DNA of 64,000 nt, taken from Allohahella sp002354735. GTDB taxonomy: Bacteria; Pseudomonadota; Gammaproteobacteria; Pseudomonadales; Oleiphilaceae. Positions within the stretch are counted from its first letter, which is position 1; every line of letters begins with the position of its first letter. A model generated the notes under the pieces. It was not told the origin of the DNA, searched no databases, and saw nothing but the letters and a program-made list of their open reading frames with translations. Positions 47,066-56,033 of this stretch are shown piece by piece. Both the position numbers and the translations under genes were made by a program. The stretch spans positions 4,588,001 to 4,652,000 of the forward strand of contig NZ_CP172312.1 in the NCBI RefSeq assembly GCF_047946665.1, written 5' to 3'.

Positions 47066-47566
47066 ATGAAGAAGATATTAGCCGCCACTGCATTCATTAC
47101 AGCACTGGTCTCAATCCCCGCAATAGCGGAAAACGCTCGGTCAGAAATGGTTGTCGTTCCCCTTGAATCTCAAACGACCTCCGAAGGACCTGCCGAGTTT
47201 TTCACCGGCTCCGTCAGTGTGATCATACAGGCCATGCCGAAGGAACCTTCGCGCGTCACTGTCGCGAGGGTGAGTTTCAGCCCTGGGGCCAGATCCGCAT
47301 GGCATAGCCATCCGCTTGGACAGACCTTGATCGTGACCGATGGCATCGGTTGGGTACAGCAAGAGGGCGGCAAGAAAATCGTAATCAAGGTCGGTGATGT
47401 CGTATCGACCCCGCCCGGTGTCAAGCACTGGCACGGTGGGTCAGCAAAGTTTGCCATGACGCACACCGCTATTCAGGAGCTGAAAGATGGGAAAAATGTG
47501 GAGTGGATGGAGCAAGTGACCGATCAGGAATACCTTGGCGCCTCTCTCGATTCGACTGCCCAGTAG
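47066..47566 (+). CDS. Exported cupin, (R)-mandelonitrile-lyase-like
   Basis: A 166-residue protein with a signal peptide (cleavage near AIAEN) and a single cupin barrel. Motif 1 is SAWHSHPLGQTLIVTDGIGWVQ (H-x-H metal ligands) and motif 2 is PPGVKHWHGG. The ending MTHTAIQEL, DGKNVEWMEQVTDQEY matches the small metal-dependent cupins first described as hydroxynitrile lyases. AGGAG precedes the start. First gene of a six-gene operon. Confidence 0.85.
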   Translation: MKKILAATAFITALVSIPAIAENARSEMVVVPLESQTTSEGPAEFFTGSVSVIIQAMPKEPSRVTVARVSFSPGARSAWHSHPLGQTLIVTDGIGWVQQEGGKKIVIKVGDVVSTPPGVKHWHGGSAKFAMTHTAIQELKDGKNVEWMEQVTDQEYLGASLDSTAQ

Positions 47567-47580
47567 GCCGGAGAGAGAAA

Positions 47581-48381
47581 ATGAACACCTTCCTGAAAAT
47601 ATGCTTGTTTCTTGCGCTGGGTATCTGGGGCACGGCGACGGCAGAAGAGCCGGCGAAATCTCAGGTCGTGAGCTCACCCAATGCGTCGCCCTCAATGGAG
47701 CAGATCGCCTCCGTTTCACCAGCGCTGGCGGCCTACACCGAAGACCTCCTGCTGCAAGAAGTCTGGAATCGAAAGGGCCTATCAAAACGCGACCGGAGCA
47801 TAGTGACCGTCGCCGCTTTGATTGCACAAAACCACGTTACTGACATGCCCTTCTATATCAACCTTGCCTTCGATAATGGTGTGACGCCAACGGAAATTTC
47901 CGAAACGATTACCCATTTGGCTTTCTACGCTGGTTGGGGCAACGCAATGTCCGCAGTGGTCGTCACAAGCGGTATCTTCAAGGCAAGGGGTGTTAAACCC
48001 GAGCAGCTACCGTCGAAAACGCCAACATTGCTGCCACTTGATAAAGATGCCGAGGCCAAGCGTCAACGCTTTGTGGAAGAAACATACGCAGAGGTCTCGC
48101 CCGGTGTAGTGCATTACACAACGGAGGCGCTTTTCCTGGATCTCTGGCTACGACCGGGGCTTGCACCAAGGGACCGGAGTCTGATCACGGTAAGTGCGCT
48201 TATTGCCTCAGGCAAAGTTGAGCAGATTTCGTTCCATCTGAGCAAGGCGATGGACAATGGTCTGACAAAACCACAGGTCTCTGAAGTGCTCACGCACCTG
48301 GCTTTTTACGCGGGCTGGCCCAATGTGTTTTCGGCGTTACCCGTTGCAAAAGAAGTATGGACGCAACGCTCACCTGGATAA
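47581..48381 (+). CDS. Tandem carboxymuconolactone-decarboxylase-like (AhpD fold) protein
   Basis: A 266-residue exported protein (signal near GTATAEE) with two CMD/AhpD-fold repeats: GLSKRDRSIVTVAALIAQNH with EISETITHLAFYAGWGNAMSA, and GLAPRDRSLITVSALIASGK with VSEVLTHLAFYAGWPNVFSA. The usual redox CxxC of AhpD is absent, so peroxidase chemistry is unlikely. GGAGAG precedes ATG 47581. It follows the cupin gene by 14 bases, a frequent pairing. Confidence 0.85.
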   Translation: MNTFLKICLFLALGIWGTATAEEPAKSQVVSSPNASPSMEQIASVSPALAAYTEDLLLQEVWNRKGLSKRDRSIVTVAALIAQNHVTDMPFYINLAFDNGVTPTEISETITHLAFYAGWGNAMSAVVVTSGIFKARGVKPEQLPSKTPTLLPLDKDAEAKRQRFVEETYAEVSPGVVHYTTEALFLDLWLRPGLAPRDRSLITVSALIASGKVEQISFHLSKAMDNGLTKPQVSEVLTHLAFYAGWPNVFSALPVAKEVWTQRSPG

Positions 48382-48387
48382 CAAGCT

Positions 48388-48837
48388 ATGAAGCACGTAC
48401 TTAAGATAGTCGTGCCAAGCCTGCTTTGCGGCCTCGTTTTGGGCGGGGCGGCGGCCACTGTCCAATCGGAGGACTCTCGTATGTGGATGACCATCGGCGA
48501 ACGCCGCTTCGCTGTCACCCTGGCCGACACCGAGGCCGCCAACGAGTTCGCCGCGATGTTGCCGCTCTCGATCGAGATGCCCGACCTCAACAACAACGAG
48601 AAGCATGCAGAGTTGGCAAAGTCACTGCCCACAAACGCCAGCAGGCCCGGAACGATTCGCAACGGTGATCTCATGCTGTACGGATCACGAACGCTTGTCC
48701 TGTTTTATCTGACCTTCGAGTCATCTTATTCGTACACACGTATCGGACGCGTGGAGGACCCCAGTGATCTCGCGCAAGCTCTCGGTACAGGTACTGCGCG
48801 GATCACGTTCACCAATAACGACGGCGATAGGAGATAG
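48388..48837 (+). CDS. Exported cyclophilin-like fold protein
   Basis: A 149-residue protein with a signal peptide (LLCGLVLGGAAATVQS) and the short cyclophilin-like barrel: MTIGERRFAVTLADTEAANEFAAMLPLSI, NGDLMLYGSRTLVLFY and YTRIGRVEDPSDLAQALG. This family accompanies oxidoreductase operons; its activity is unknown. It is six bases from the CMD gene and one base from the next. Confidence 0.8.
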   Translation: MKHVLKIVVPSLLCGLVLGGAAATVQSEDSRMWMTIGERRFAVTLADTEAANEFAAMLPLSIEMPDLNNNEKHAELAKSLPTNASRPGTIRNGDLMLYGSRTLVLFYLTFESSYSYTRIGRVEDPSDLAQALGTGTARITFTNNDGDRR

Positions 48838-48838
48838 C

Positions 48839-49306
48839 ATGATAAATCTAACAATAAACGGTAAAAAGCATGAGCTGGACGTGCCAGCCGACCTGCCTCT
48901 CCTTTGGGCACTGCGAGACGTCGTAAAACTCACCGGAACCAAATTTGGCTGTGGCATTTCCATGTGCGGCGCTTGCACGGTGCATGTGGACGGCCAGGTC
49001 ACGCGTGCCTGTGTCACCCCTGTTGCAAGCGCCGCCGGCAAGTCTGTGACAACCATAGAAGCGATCGAGGCGGATCCTGTCGGCAAACAGGTGCAGGAAG
49101 CCTGGCTCGATCTGGGCGTAGCTCAGTGTGGATTCTGTCAGGGCGGCCAGATCATGACGGCTACCGGACTTCTGAAGCAAAACGCCAATCCCAGCGACGA
49201 GCAGATTGACGAGGCCATGAGTGGCAACCTGTGCCGTTGCGGCACCTACACACGGATACGCCAGGCCATTCACCGTGTTGCCGGCGCAGGGGAGGATCAG
49301 GTATGA
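48839..49306 (+). CDS. iorA: (2Fe-2S) electron-transfer subunit, isoquinoline 1-oxidoreductase alpha type
   Basis: A 155-residue protein from ATG 48839 after AGGAGAT. The plant-type ferredoxin cluster ligands are in CGISMCGACTVH, and the second cluster ligands in QCGFCQGGQI and LCRCGTY. It passes electrons from the molybdenum site to an acceptor. Its stop overlaps the start of the large subunit (ATGA at 49303). Named by family; the substrate may differ from isoquinoline. Confidence 0.88.
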   Translation: MINLTINGKKHELDVPADLPLLWALRDVVKLTGTKFGCGISMCGACTVHVDGQVTRACVTPVASAAGKSVTTIEAIEADPVGKQVQEAWLDLGVAQCGFCQGGQIMTATGLLKQNANPSDEQIDEAMSGNLCRCGTYTRIRQAIHRVAGAGEDQV

Positions 49307-51651
49307 AAAGCCCGGTCGATAACATGATTCTGGAAAATGTGAGTCGTCGAAGTGTCCTGAAAGGCCTGGCGGCCGGCACAGCCCTGGTGCTTGCTGCCAA
49401 ATGGGATTTCGCTTTCGGCGAGGAGGAAGACCAGCCCAAACCTTGGGGCGCTGACGCCATGCCTGGTGGCTGGGTGGATGATCCGAACGTTTTCATCCGC
49501 ATTGATGAAGACGGCCTGGTGACCATCATCAACCACCGGGCTGAAATGGGACAGGGCATTCGTACCAGCCTGGCCATGGTCGCTGCCGATGAGCTCGGAG
49601 CTGACTGGCAACGGGTAAACGTTGAACAGGCGCCAGGCAACCACGAAAAATATGGCGATCAGAATACCGACGGTTCGCGCAGTATGCGCCATTGGTTTGA
49701 ACCGTTCCGGCGCGCTGCCGCGGGGGCGCGAACAATGCTGGAACAGGCTGCTGCACAGCAGTGGGATGTACCTGAGGATGAGTGTCAGGCCGGCGTGCAC
49801 GTGGTCGTGCACAAACCATCAGGAAGAGAACTTGGCTTCGGCGCGCTTGCACAGGCTGCGCGCGAGCTTCCCGTGCCGAACCGCGCATCGCTCAAGCTCA
49901 AGTCGAAAGAGGATTTCCGCTATATCGGAAAACAATACGGCCCTCATGGAGACGTGACCGGTGACAAGGTACAACGTCCGCTGGCGATAGACGGCCGCGA
50001 TATTGTGTCCGGAAAGGCAATATTCGGTGCGGACGTTGGTTTCGAGAACATGCTGTACGCCGTGTTCGCCCGTCCCCCAGTGTATGGCGCCAAGGTTGGC
50101 AGTCTCGATAAGTCTGAAGCCATGAAGGTGCCTGGGGTTGTGGATATACGCACGTTCGACGGCATCAAGGAGCCTGGCGGGTTCGAGCCGCTGGGCGGGG
50201 TCGCTGTTGTGGCGGAGAACACCTGGGCGGCCATCCAGGGGCGCGCCGCGTTGAAGATAGAATGGGATAATGGTCCCGCTGGCGACAACGCCGATTATGA
50301 TACCAGTGCGTTCACCGAGAAGTTGATCGAGCGCTCCAAAACGCCCGGAGAAGTCATCCGCTCAGAGGGCGATATCGAAGCAGCCCTTAGCAAAGCTAAA
50401 ACCCGGGTTGAGGCAGTCTACTACATGCCACACATGGCACAGGCGCCAATGGAGCCACCTGTCGCCATCGCACGCGTCTCTGATGGCCGTGCTGAAGTCT
50501 GGGCGCCGCTGCAGAATCCGCACGCGGCTCGCGAGAGCATTGCCCAACGTCTCAACCTGAAGCCTGATGCGGTGACGGTGCATGTCACGCTGCTCGGTGG
50601 TGGTTTCGGGCGCAAATCCAAACCAGATTTCGCATTTGAAGCGATAGACCTCGCAAAGGCTTTCCCAGGACGCGCCGTTCGCGTGCAATGGACCCGTGAA
50701 GATGACCTGCATCACTCTTACTTCCACGCGCTGTCGGTAGATCGCCTCGAAGCTGGCCTTGATGACAAGGGCAAAGCCATTGGCTGGCGTCACCGAACGC
50801 TATCACCCAGCATCAGCTCGCTGTTTGAAAAGGGGATCAAGGAGAAAGCTCAGTTTGAGCTGGGAATGGGGTTCAGGACATTGCCGTTCAACATACCGGC
50901 TGTTCAGCTCGAAAACCCGCCGGCTCCGGCTCATGTGCGCATTGGCTGGTTCCGGGCGGTTTACAATTTACCGCACGCCTTTGCTATTCAGAGCTTCGCT
51001 GCCGAAATGGCTGCAGCAGCGGGTCGAGACCACAGAGACTATCTGCTGGAGCTGCTCGGCCCCGCCAGGCAGATCGATCCTCGTTCGATCAACGAAGAGT
51101 GGAACTACGGCGAGAATCCAGACCTTTATCCCATCGATGTTGGCCGCCTTCGAGAAGTCGTGAAGAAAGCAACCGCTGAAGCCGGTTGGGGCAAAAAACT
51201 GCCGAAAGGGCGCGGTCTCGGTCTGGCCGTGCACCATAGTTTCGTCGCCTATACGGCGGTCGTATTCGATGTCGAGGTCAGAGACGGCGGCGAAGTCATC
51301 ATCCACAGCGCGGACATTGCCTTCGACTGCGGCCCGCAAGTCAACCCGGAACGCATACGCTCGCAGATGGAGGGCTCCTGCGTGATGGGAATCGGTATTG
51401 CATTACAGAACGAAATCACTTTTTCCGAAGGCCGTGTTCAGCAGGATAACTTCCACCAGTATGAGCTGGCTCGCATGCGCCATGCGCCCCGCGTGATACG
51501 GGTGCACCTGATCAACGACGATCCGGAAATAGCGATGGGCGGCGTGGGGGAGCCTGGCCTTCCACCGATGGCTCCTGCGCTCTGCAATGCCATTTTTGCC
51601 GCGACGGGGAAACGAATTCGGCGTCTTCCGGTTGGTGACCAGCTGGTATGA
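49303..51651 (+). CDS. iorB: Molybdopterin-binding oxidoreductase, isoquinoline 1-oxidoreductase beta type
   Basis: A 782-residue catalytic subunit with a Tat signal (SRRSVLKGLAAGTALV) at residues about 11-30, so the pair folds with cofactor and is exported to the periplasm. Molybdopterin-binding features include GQGIRTSLAMVAADELGADW, LGGGFGRKSKPDF, HVRIGWFRAVYNLPHAF and GGVGEPGLPPMAPALCNAI, where the last holds the catalytic Glu region. It hydroxylates N-heterocycles or oxidises aldehydes; the true substrate is unknown. It overlaps its neighbours by four bases on each side. Confidence 0.9.
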   Translation: MKSPVDNMILENVSRRSVLKGLAAGTALVLAAKWDFAFGEEEDQPKPWGADAMPGGWVDDPNVFIRIDEDGLVTIINHRAEMGQGIRTSLAMVAADELGADWQRVNVEQAPGNHEKYGDQNTDGSRSMRHWFEPFRRAAAGARTMLEQAAAQQWDVPEDECQAGVHVVVHKPSGRELGFGALAQAARELPVPNRASLKLKSKEDFRYIGKQYGPHGDVTGDKVQRPLAIDGRDIVSGKAIFGADVGFENMLYAVFARPPVYGAKVGSLDKSEAMKVPGVVDIRTFDGIKEPGGFEPLGGVAVVAENTWAAIQGRAALKIEWDNGPAGDNADYDTSAFTEKLIERSKTPGEVIRSEGDIEAALSKAKTRVEAVYYMPHMAQAPMEPPVAIARVSDGRAEVWAPLQNPHAARESIAQRLNLKPDAVTVHVTLLGGGFGRKSKPDFAFEAIDLAKAFPGRAVRVQWTREDDLHHSYFHALSVDRLEAGLDDKGKAIGWRHRTLSPSISSLFEKGIKEKAQFELGMGFRTLPFNIPAVQLENPPAPAHVRIGWFRAVYNLPHAFAIQSFAAEMAAAAGRDHRDYLLELLGPARQIDPRSINEEWNYGENPDLYPIDVGRLREVVKKATAEAGWGKKLPKGRGLGLAVHHSFVAYTAVVFDVEVRDGGEVIIHSADIAFDCGPQVNPERIRSQMEGSCVMGIGIALQNEITFSEGRVQQDNFHQYELARMRHAPRVIRVHLINDDPEIAMGGVGEPGLPPMAPALCNAIFAATGKRIRRLPVGDQLV

Positions 51652-52766
51652 CATTGAAAAAATTCTTCGGCGTCACAGGTGTGCTCGTCGCTTCACTGGG
51701 CATCAGCGGGTACGCCTTTCTCCAGCTGCCGATGTTCGGAGCCATTTCGAGCGCAGAGAGATTGAGCAAATCGTCTAACTACATTGACGGGCAGTTCCAG
51801 AACCTTCAACCGAACCCTGAGCCGACACTTGATGCGGGTGAACAAAAGGGCTGGATCGATATGCTGCTGGCGACCACTGAGGGCAAGACCCCGCCAGGCA
51901 GTGTGCCGGTGGTTGTCACTGATCTGCATAGCCTGGATCGAGATACAGATGTCGTTGTCTGGCTGGGCCATTCGTCCTTTTTTATCCAGCTTGCTGGCAA
52001 GAGAATCCTGATCGATCCGGTGTTGAGCAAGAACGCCTCGCCTGTGCCCATGACGAATGAGGCCTTCAAGGGTTCAAGCCCTTTCGACGCCCATGATATT
52101 CCAGATGTAGATTACCTGCTGATTTCCCATGACCACTGGGATCACCTGGATTACCCGACGATGCTGGCTCTGAAAGATCGCATTGACGAGGTCATAGTCG
52201 GCATCGGCGTTGGAGAACATTTTCGAGCGTGGGGCTTCAGAGAAGATCAGATCAATGAGGCTGAATGGGAGACCACCTTCAATGTCGATGATGATCTCGC
52301 GCTCCATGTTCTGCCGGCTCGCCATTATTCAGGCCGCGGGCTGGTGAAGAACCAGAGCCTCTGGGTGAGTTTTGCACTCGAGTCAAGTAACAGCAAAGTC
52401 TTCTTCAGCGGAGACAGCGGCTACGGTAGCCATTTCAAAGCCATCGGTGAGCGGTTTGGCGGCTTTGACCTGGCGTTGCTTGATTCTGGGCAATACGACG
52501 AGCAATGGAGGCATGTTCACATGATGCCCGAGGATGCAGCGCAAGCAATGGAGGATCTGAATGCCAAAGTGTTGATACCTGCTCACATTGGCAAGTTTTC
52601 GATCGCCTTCCATAGCTGGGATGACCCTTTCAAACGTCTGATGGCTGCCAGTCGTGGGAAAGATTGGCTTTTATCGACTCCGCTCATAGGCCAGCCAGTG
52701 AAGATACAAAGCCCAGACCCAGCGCCTCCAGCTCGCTGGTGGGAAACACTGTCTGGTGCGAATTGA
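51648..52766 (+). CDS. Membrane-anchored MBL-fold hydrolase (NAPE-PLD-like)
   Basis: A 372-residue protein with an N-terminal membrane anchor (FFGVTGVLVASLGISGYAFL). The metal motif is SHDHWDHLDY, with further ligands LPARHYSGRG, SGDSGYGSHF and PAHIGKF; the WLGHSSFFIQLAGKRILIDPV start is typical of the UlaG/NAPE-PLD-like class that cleaves phosphodiesters or amides. Last gene of the cupin-IorAB operon (ATGA overlap at 51648). Confidence 0.85.
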   Translation: MTLKKFFGVTGVLVASLGISGYAFLQLPMFGAISSAERLSKSSNYIDGQFQNLQPNPEPTLDAGEQKGWIDMLLATTEGKTPPGSVPVVVTDLHSLDRDTDVVVWLGHSSFFIQLAGKRILIDPVLSKNASPVPMTNEAFKGSSPFDAHDIPDVDYLLISHDHWDHLDYPTMLALKDRIDEVIVGIGVGEHFRAWGFREDQINEAEWETTFNVDDDLALHVLPARHYSGRGLVKNQSLWVSFALESSNSKVFFSGDSGYGSHFKAIGERFGGFDLALLDSGQYDEQWRHVHMMPEDAAQAMEDLNAKVLIPAHIGKFSIAFHSWDDPFKRLMAASRGKDWLLSTPLIGQPVKIQSPDPAPPARWWETLSGAN

Positions 52767-52794
52767 GAGGTTAGTGCCGCATGAAGAAGCATAA

Positions 52795-52853
52795 AAGTTG
52801 CTTTTATTTGCGAATAGCAACTAAAATGTTGCTTGTAAATTAAAAAGCAACTT
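52795..52853. promoter_or_regulatory. Four-half-site operator upstream of the orphan HTH antitoxin
   Basis: AAGTTGCTTTT at 52795-52805 and its perfect complement AAAAGCAACTT at 52843-52853 flank AGCAAC/GTTGCT half-sites (52816-52834). The array covers the likely promoter directly upstream of the HTH gene, as expected for an autoregulating HipB-like antitoxin. One half-site is carried along in the fragment at 35588. Confidence 0.6.
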
Positions 52854-52866
52854 ATATGGTGACCTC

Positions 52867-53178
52867 ATGCGAGCCCTTCTAGCTGCGATCAAGCGCCGAC
52901 GAAAAGCGCTAGGTCTCCGCCAGGCGGATATGTATCTGCGGGTGGGTATATCTCGACAGCAGTATCAGCGTCTAGAGAGCCAGGGCAACCCGCGGCTGGA
53001 TACGCTTGAGCTTATTGCCAAGGGGCTGAATAGTTCACTGTTGCTCATACCTGACGAGCATCTTGATGCAGTACAAGCACTACTCGAGAAGAGGACACGC
53101 GAAACGAGTCAGGTTGCTGAGGCAACACCGTTTTTCGCAGACGACCCTTGGCGGGGTCTGTTGGGAGACGACACGTGA
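52867..53178 (+). CDS. XRE/HipB-like HTH protein, toxin partner absent
   Basis: A 103-residue protein with an N-terminal helix-turn-helix (RRRKALGLRQADMYLRVGISRQQYQRLESQ, then LDTLELIAKGL) and a C-terminal tail ending WRGLLGDDT. It resembles HipB-type antitoxins, but no hipA kinase follows. The upstream inverted-repeat array is probably its own operator. A broken copy lies at 35588-35715. Confidence 0.75.
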   Translation: MRALLAAIKRRRKALGLRQADMYLRVGISRQQYQRLESQGNPRLDTLELIAKGLNSSLLLIPDEHLDAVQALLEKRTRETSQVAEATPFFADDPWRGLLGDDT

Positions 53179-53240
53179 GGCGCTCTGGCGCTCAGCCGCC
53201 TACGCAAATTATGCAAACGCTATGCAAGAGGAGAACTGAA

Positions 53241-53669
53241 ATGACAGCCGTTGCATTCAAAGATGCTTGCCACAGCTTCGCTCAAGTTGCGGCTCCCTAT
53301 CTGCATATCATGGATGAGCACCATTATGAAGAAGCTCTGGAGCTGATCGAGTCTTTTCTGGAAGAAGCTGAGGACTCCCAGGACGACCCGCTCAATGGTG
53401 TCATCGAATTGCTCAGCCGAGCCATCGAATCTTACGAGAACAAAGTTCCCGAGCTTGCAGCATTTGAACAGCGCGCCATGGCTCAGCCATCTGAGTAGGC
53501 AATGCTTCGCCTCTTGATGGATCAACATAACTTGGGTACTGCCGACCTCCCTGAGATCGGGTCGAAGTCTATGGTATCTCGAGTTCTTTCTGGTGAGCGT
53601 AGCCTCAACAAAAATCACATCAAGGCTTTGTCTGATCGTTTCCATATCAGCCCAAGCCTGTTCTTTTAA
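53241..53669 (+). pseudogene. higA: HigA-type antitoxin interrupted by an in-frame amber codon
   Basis: From ATG 53241 after GAGGAG: FKDACHSFAQVAAPY, EEALELIESFLEEAED, IESYENKVPELAAFEQR, then TAG at 53496-53498, then AMLRLLMDQHNLGTADLPEI, SKSMVSRVLSGERSLNKNH to a stop at 53669. The two parts together are a normal 142-residue HigA with a C-terminal HTH. Either the amber is a recent null mutation, or the N-terminal piece and the HTH (own ATG at 53502) are made separately. No higB is next to it. Confidence 0.8.
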
Positions 53670-53733
53670 CGGTAGATCTGTTCGACGGCTCTGGCAGTGG
53701 TATGACTATTGTGTATGCATTGAGGTTCAGGTT

Positions 53734-53970
53734 ATGCAACGGATCAGTGTCCGGGACGCACAGGAGAGACTTCCCAGTTTGTTGGACGACGTAGCGACTG
53801 GCGAGGAGTTTATTATCCTTCGCCACGGCAAACCGGCTGCACGTTTGATCGCTGCGGCTCCGGAAAGCGTGCAGTTTCCAGATCGCTCAAAGCTCCGGGC
53901 TTCGCTGCCCCCATCTCAGGAATGCTCTGCACAAACAGTTCGGGGTCTGAGAGACGAGGAACGCTATTGA
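53734..53970 (+). CDS. VapB/Phd-type antitoxin, toxin absent
   Basis: A 78-residue protein: ISVRDAQERLPSLLDDVATG then EEFIILRHGKPAARLIAA, the typical Phd/YefM-type DNA-binding N-terminus, and a C-terminal toxin-binding tail RGLRDEERY. A vapC gene would normally overlap its stop codon but is not there. A remnant with the same tail and a vapC start lies at 56034-56177. Confidence 0.75.
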   Translation: MQRISVRDAQERLPSLLDDVATGEEFIILRHGKPAARLIAAAPESVQFPDRSKLRASLPPSQECSAQTVRGLRDEERY

Positions 53971-54095
53971 GCCGACCCTGATAAAGCAGGCCACGGCGGT
54001 CCAGGACGACACGTTCTGCGTCTCCTCACGTACAACCTCTAACTTGATGCACACTCACACTATTGCCCATCATCACCAACCCATGAGGAGCCCCC

Positions 54096-55811
54096 ATGAC
54101 AACGCGACGTCACCGGGAAACGCCCACCACTGTAGCGACCCTCGGCGATCTCGCACAGTTGGCAGACTATTCACTCATGGACACGCTCAACAGCGATCCT
54201 GAGGGGAGAGCAAGCGGCGTCGACCACGCGCCAAGACAAGTCTATTCGGGGCATTATGTGCCGGTGAGTCCCACGCCTCTGGAAAACCCCGAATACGTCG
54301 CGCATGGGAAAAATCTGTTTCACGAACTGGGTTTCGCCGACAGCCTGGCGCAGTCAGACGACTTTGTCCGTATGTTCTCCGGCGACTTATCTCGGGTTCC
54401 GGAGCCTCTGCGCAAGGTCGGGTGGGCGACTGGCTACGCGCTCTCTATCTACGGCACCGAGTTCTACCAGCAATGCCCGTTCCAGACCGGCAATGGCTAC
54501 GGCGACGGTCGCGCGATATCTGTGCTGGAAGCCGTCATCAACGGTCAACGCTGGGAAATGCAGTTGAAAGGGGCAGGGCGAACACCCTACTGCCGCGGCG
54601 GGGACGGCCGGGCCGTTCTGCGGTCCAGTGTGCGGGAGTTCCTGGCCCAGGAGCACATGCACGCGCTCGGCGTGCCCACGTCACGGTCCCTGAGCCTGTA
54701 CGTGTCGCTTACCGAGAAAGTCCGGCGCCCATGGTATTCAGAGGGCTCACGCTCAGTAGATCCGGATGTGATGGTGTCCGATCCCGTTGCCATCTCTACC
54801 CGTGTCGCGCCGTCGTTCATTCGGGTAGGGCAGCTCGAGCTCTTTGGTCGCCGCGCCCGCAAGCAGGAGCACCCGCAGGCGATGGCGGAGCTCGAGAAGC
54901 TTGTCCTGCACCTGATCGATCGTGAGTACGGTGACGCTATCGACAAGTCACTGGCCACCGCCGAAAAAGTGGTGGTGCTTGCAGGTGAGTTCCGCAACCG
55001 ACTGACCTCGCTTATAGCGAACTGGATCCGTGTGGGCTACTGCCAGGGTAACTTCAACAGCGACAATTGTGCGGCGGGCGGCTTTACCCTCGACTATGGA
55101 CCCTTCGGATTCTGCGATGTGTTTGATCCGCAGTACCAACCATGGACCGGTGGCGGGCAGCACTTTGCGTTCTTCAATCAGCCAGCAGCGGCAGAACGCA
55201 ACTTCGGCTCGTTTTGTTCGGCGGTTCGACCCTTGTTGGCAGGGCATCCAGACTGTCTGCGGCAGTTGGAGGAGATTCATAGTGATTTCCCCAAGGTGAT
55301 GCAAGCCCAAATGGAGCAGATGTGGGCGGCCAAACTCGGACTTGATGCTTTTGATGCGGATTTGTTCCGCGAGCTGGCATCGCTGATGGTGGAAACGCGC
55401 GTCGACTACACCATGTTCTTCCGAGAGCTGTCGCACTTGCCCGACGACATCGGGCCCCTCGAGAAGAGCTTCTACAAGGGCCTGTCCTGTGCTTCAGACC
55501 CCGAAGGGCTGGACCAGCGCTGGTCAGCGTGGCTCGCAAAATGGAAGTCGCACACTCGACCTGGCACGCGTGAGCAGCTGTCCAGTCAGATGAAGCTTAT
55601 CAACCCGAAGTACAGCCTGAGGGAGTGGTTCGTTGTGCCTGCTTATCAGCAAGCGGCGGCAGGTAATTACGCCTTGCTGCGAGAACTGCAAGAGGTGATG
55701 ACGCAGCCATACGCCGAGCAATCGGAGGACGTAGCGGAGAAATACTACAGGCTGAAGCCGTCGGCGCTTTTTGAGCTTGGTGGGTCGTCTCACTATAGCT
55801 GTTCGTCGTGA
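54096..55811 (+). CDS. selO: SelO / YdiU protein adenylyltransferase (pseudokinase fold)
   Basis: A 571-residue SelO-family protein. These use a flipped ATP orientation to AMPylate redox proteins. Key regions are all visible: GYALSIYGTEFYQQCPFQTGNGYGDGRA, MQLKGAGRTPYCRGGDGRAVLRSS (ATP-binding Lys and Arg), VREFLAQEHMHALGVPTSR, GNFNSDN and LDYGPFGFCDVF (metal-binding Asn/Asp). GAGGAG precedes the start. It is monocistronic and lies 125 bases after the orphan VapB. Its 3' end is followed at once by fragment DNA. Confidence 0.93.
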   Translation: MTTRRHRETPTTVATLGDLAQLADYSLMDTLNSDPEGRASGVDHAPRQVYSGHYVPVSPTPLENPEYVAHGKNLFHELGFADSLAQSDDFVRMFSGDLSRVPEPLRKVGWATGYALSIYGTEFYQQCPFQTGNGYGDGRAISVLEAVINGQRWEMQLKGAGRTPYCRGGDGRAVLRSSVREFLAQEHMHALGVPTSRSLSLYVSLTEKVRRPWYSEGSRSVDPDVMVSDPVAISTRVAPSFIRVGQLELFGRRARKQEHPQAMAELEKLVLHLIDREYGDAIDKSLATAEKVVVLAGEFRNRLTSLIANWIRVGYCQGNFNSDNCAAGGFTLDYGPFGFCDVFDPQYQPWTGGGQHFAFFNQPAAAERNFGSFCSAVRPLLAGHPDCLRQLEEIHSDFPKVMQAQMEQMWAAKLGLDAFDADLFRELASLMVETRVDYTMFFRELSHLPDDIGPLEKSFYKGLSCASDPEGLDQRWSAWLAKWKSHTRPGTREQLSSQMKLINPKYSLREWFVVPAYQQAAAGNYALLRELQEVMTQPYAEQSEDVAEKYYRLKPSALFELGGSSHYSCSS

Positions 55812-55821
55812 CGGGCGGTCG

Positions 55822-56032
55822 TTTCAAGACGCCCGCTCAAGCTCACTACACTAATGCAGGTACCGCCAAGTCCGGCACCCACTTGCGTGCGTCCTTTCGA
55901 GATGACCTGAAACCGACCTCAAATCAATCCACCACAGGTTCGGTCAGTATCAGATAGTTACAGCAGGTACCATCGCTCTAAGGCCTCAGCGAATCGTCCG
56001 TGCTAGAGGATACCTGCTGGATGAGCAGCTTT
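55822..56032 (-). pseudogene. Fragment of the lytic transglycosylase gene
   Basis: About 210 bases align with 34438-34640 (N-terminal region of the SLT protein): shared words include ACTTGCGTGCGTCCTTTCGA, CCACCACAGG, GTCAGATAGTTACA-type and ACCTGCTGGAT. Point changes and indels destroy the frame. It begins ten bases after the selO stop and ends against the vapB remnant. Confidence 0.8.
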
Positions 56033-56033
56033 T

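Noticed and set aside
55812..55840. Terminator of selO (CGGGCG/CGCCCG stem)
   Set aside because: The stem lacks a T-run and its 3' half belongs to the transglycosylase fragment; it may be chance.
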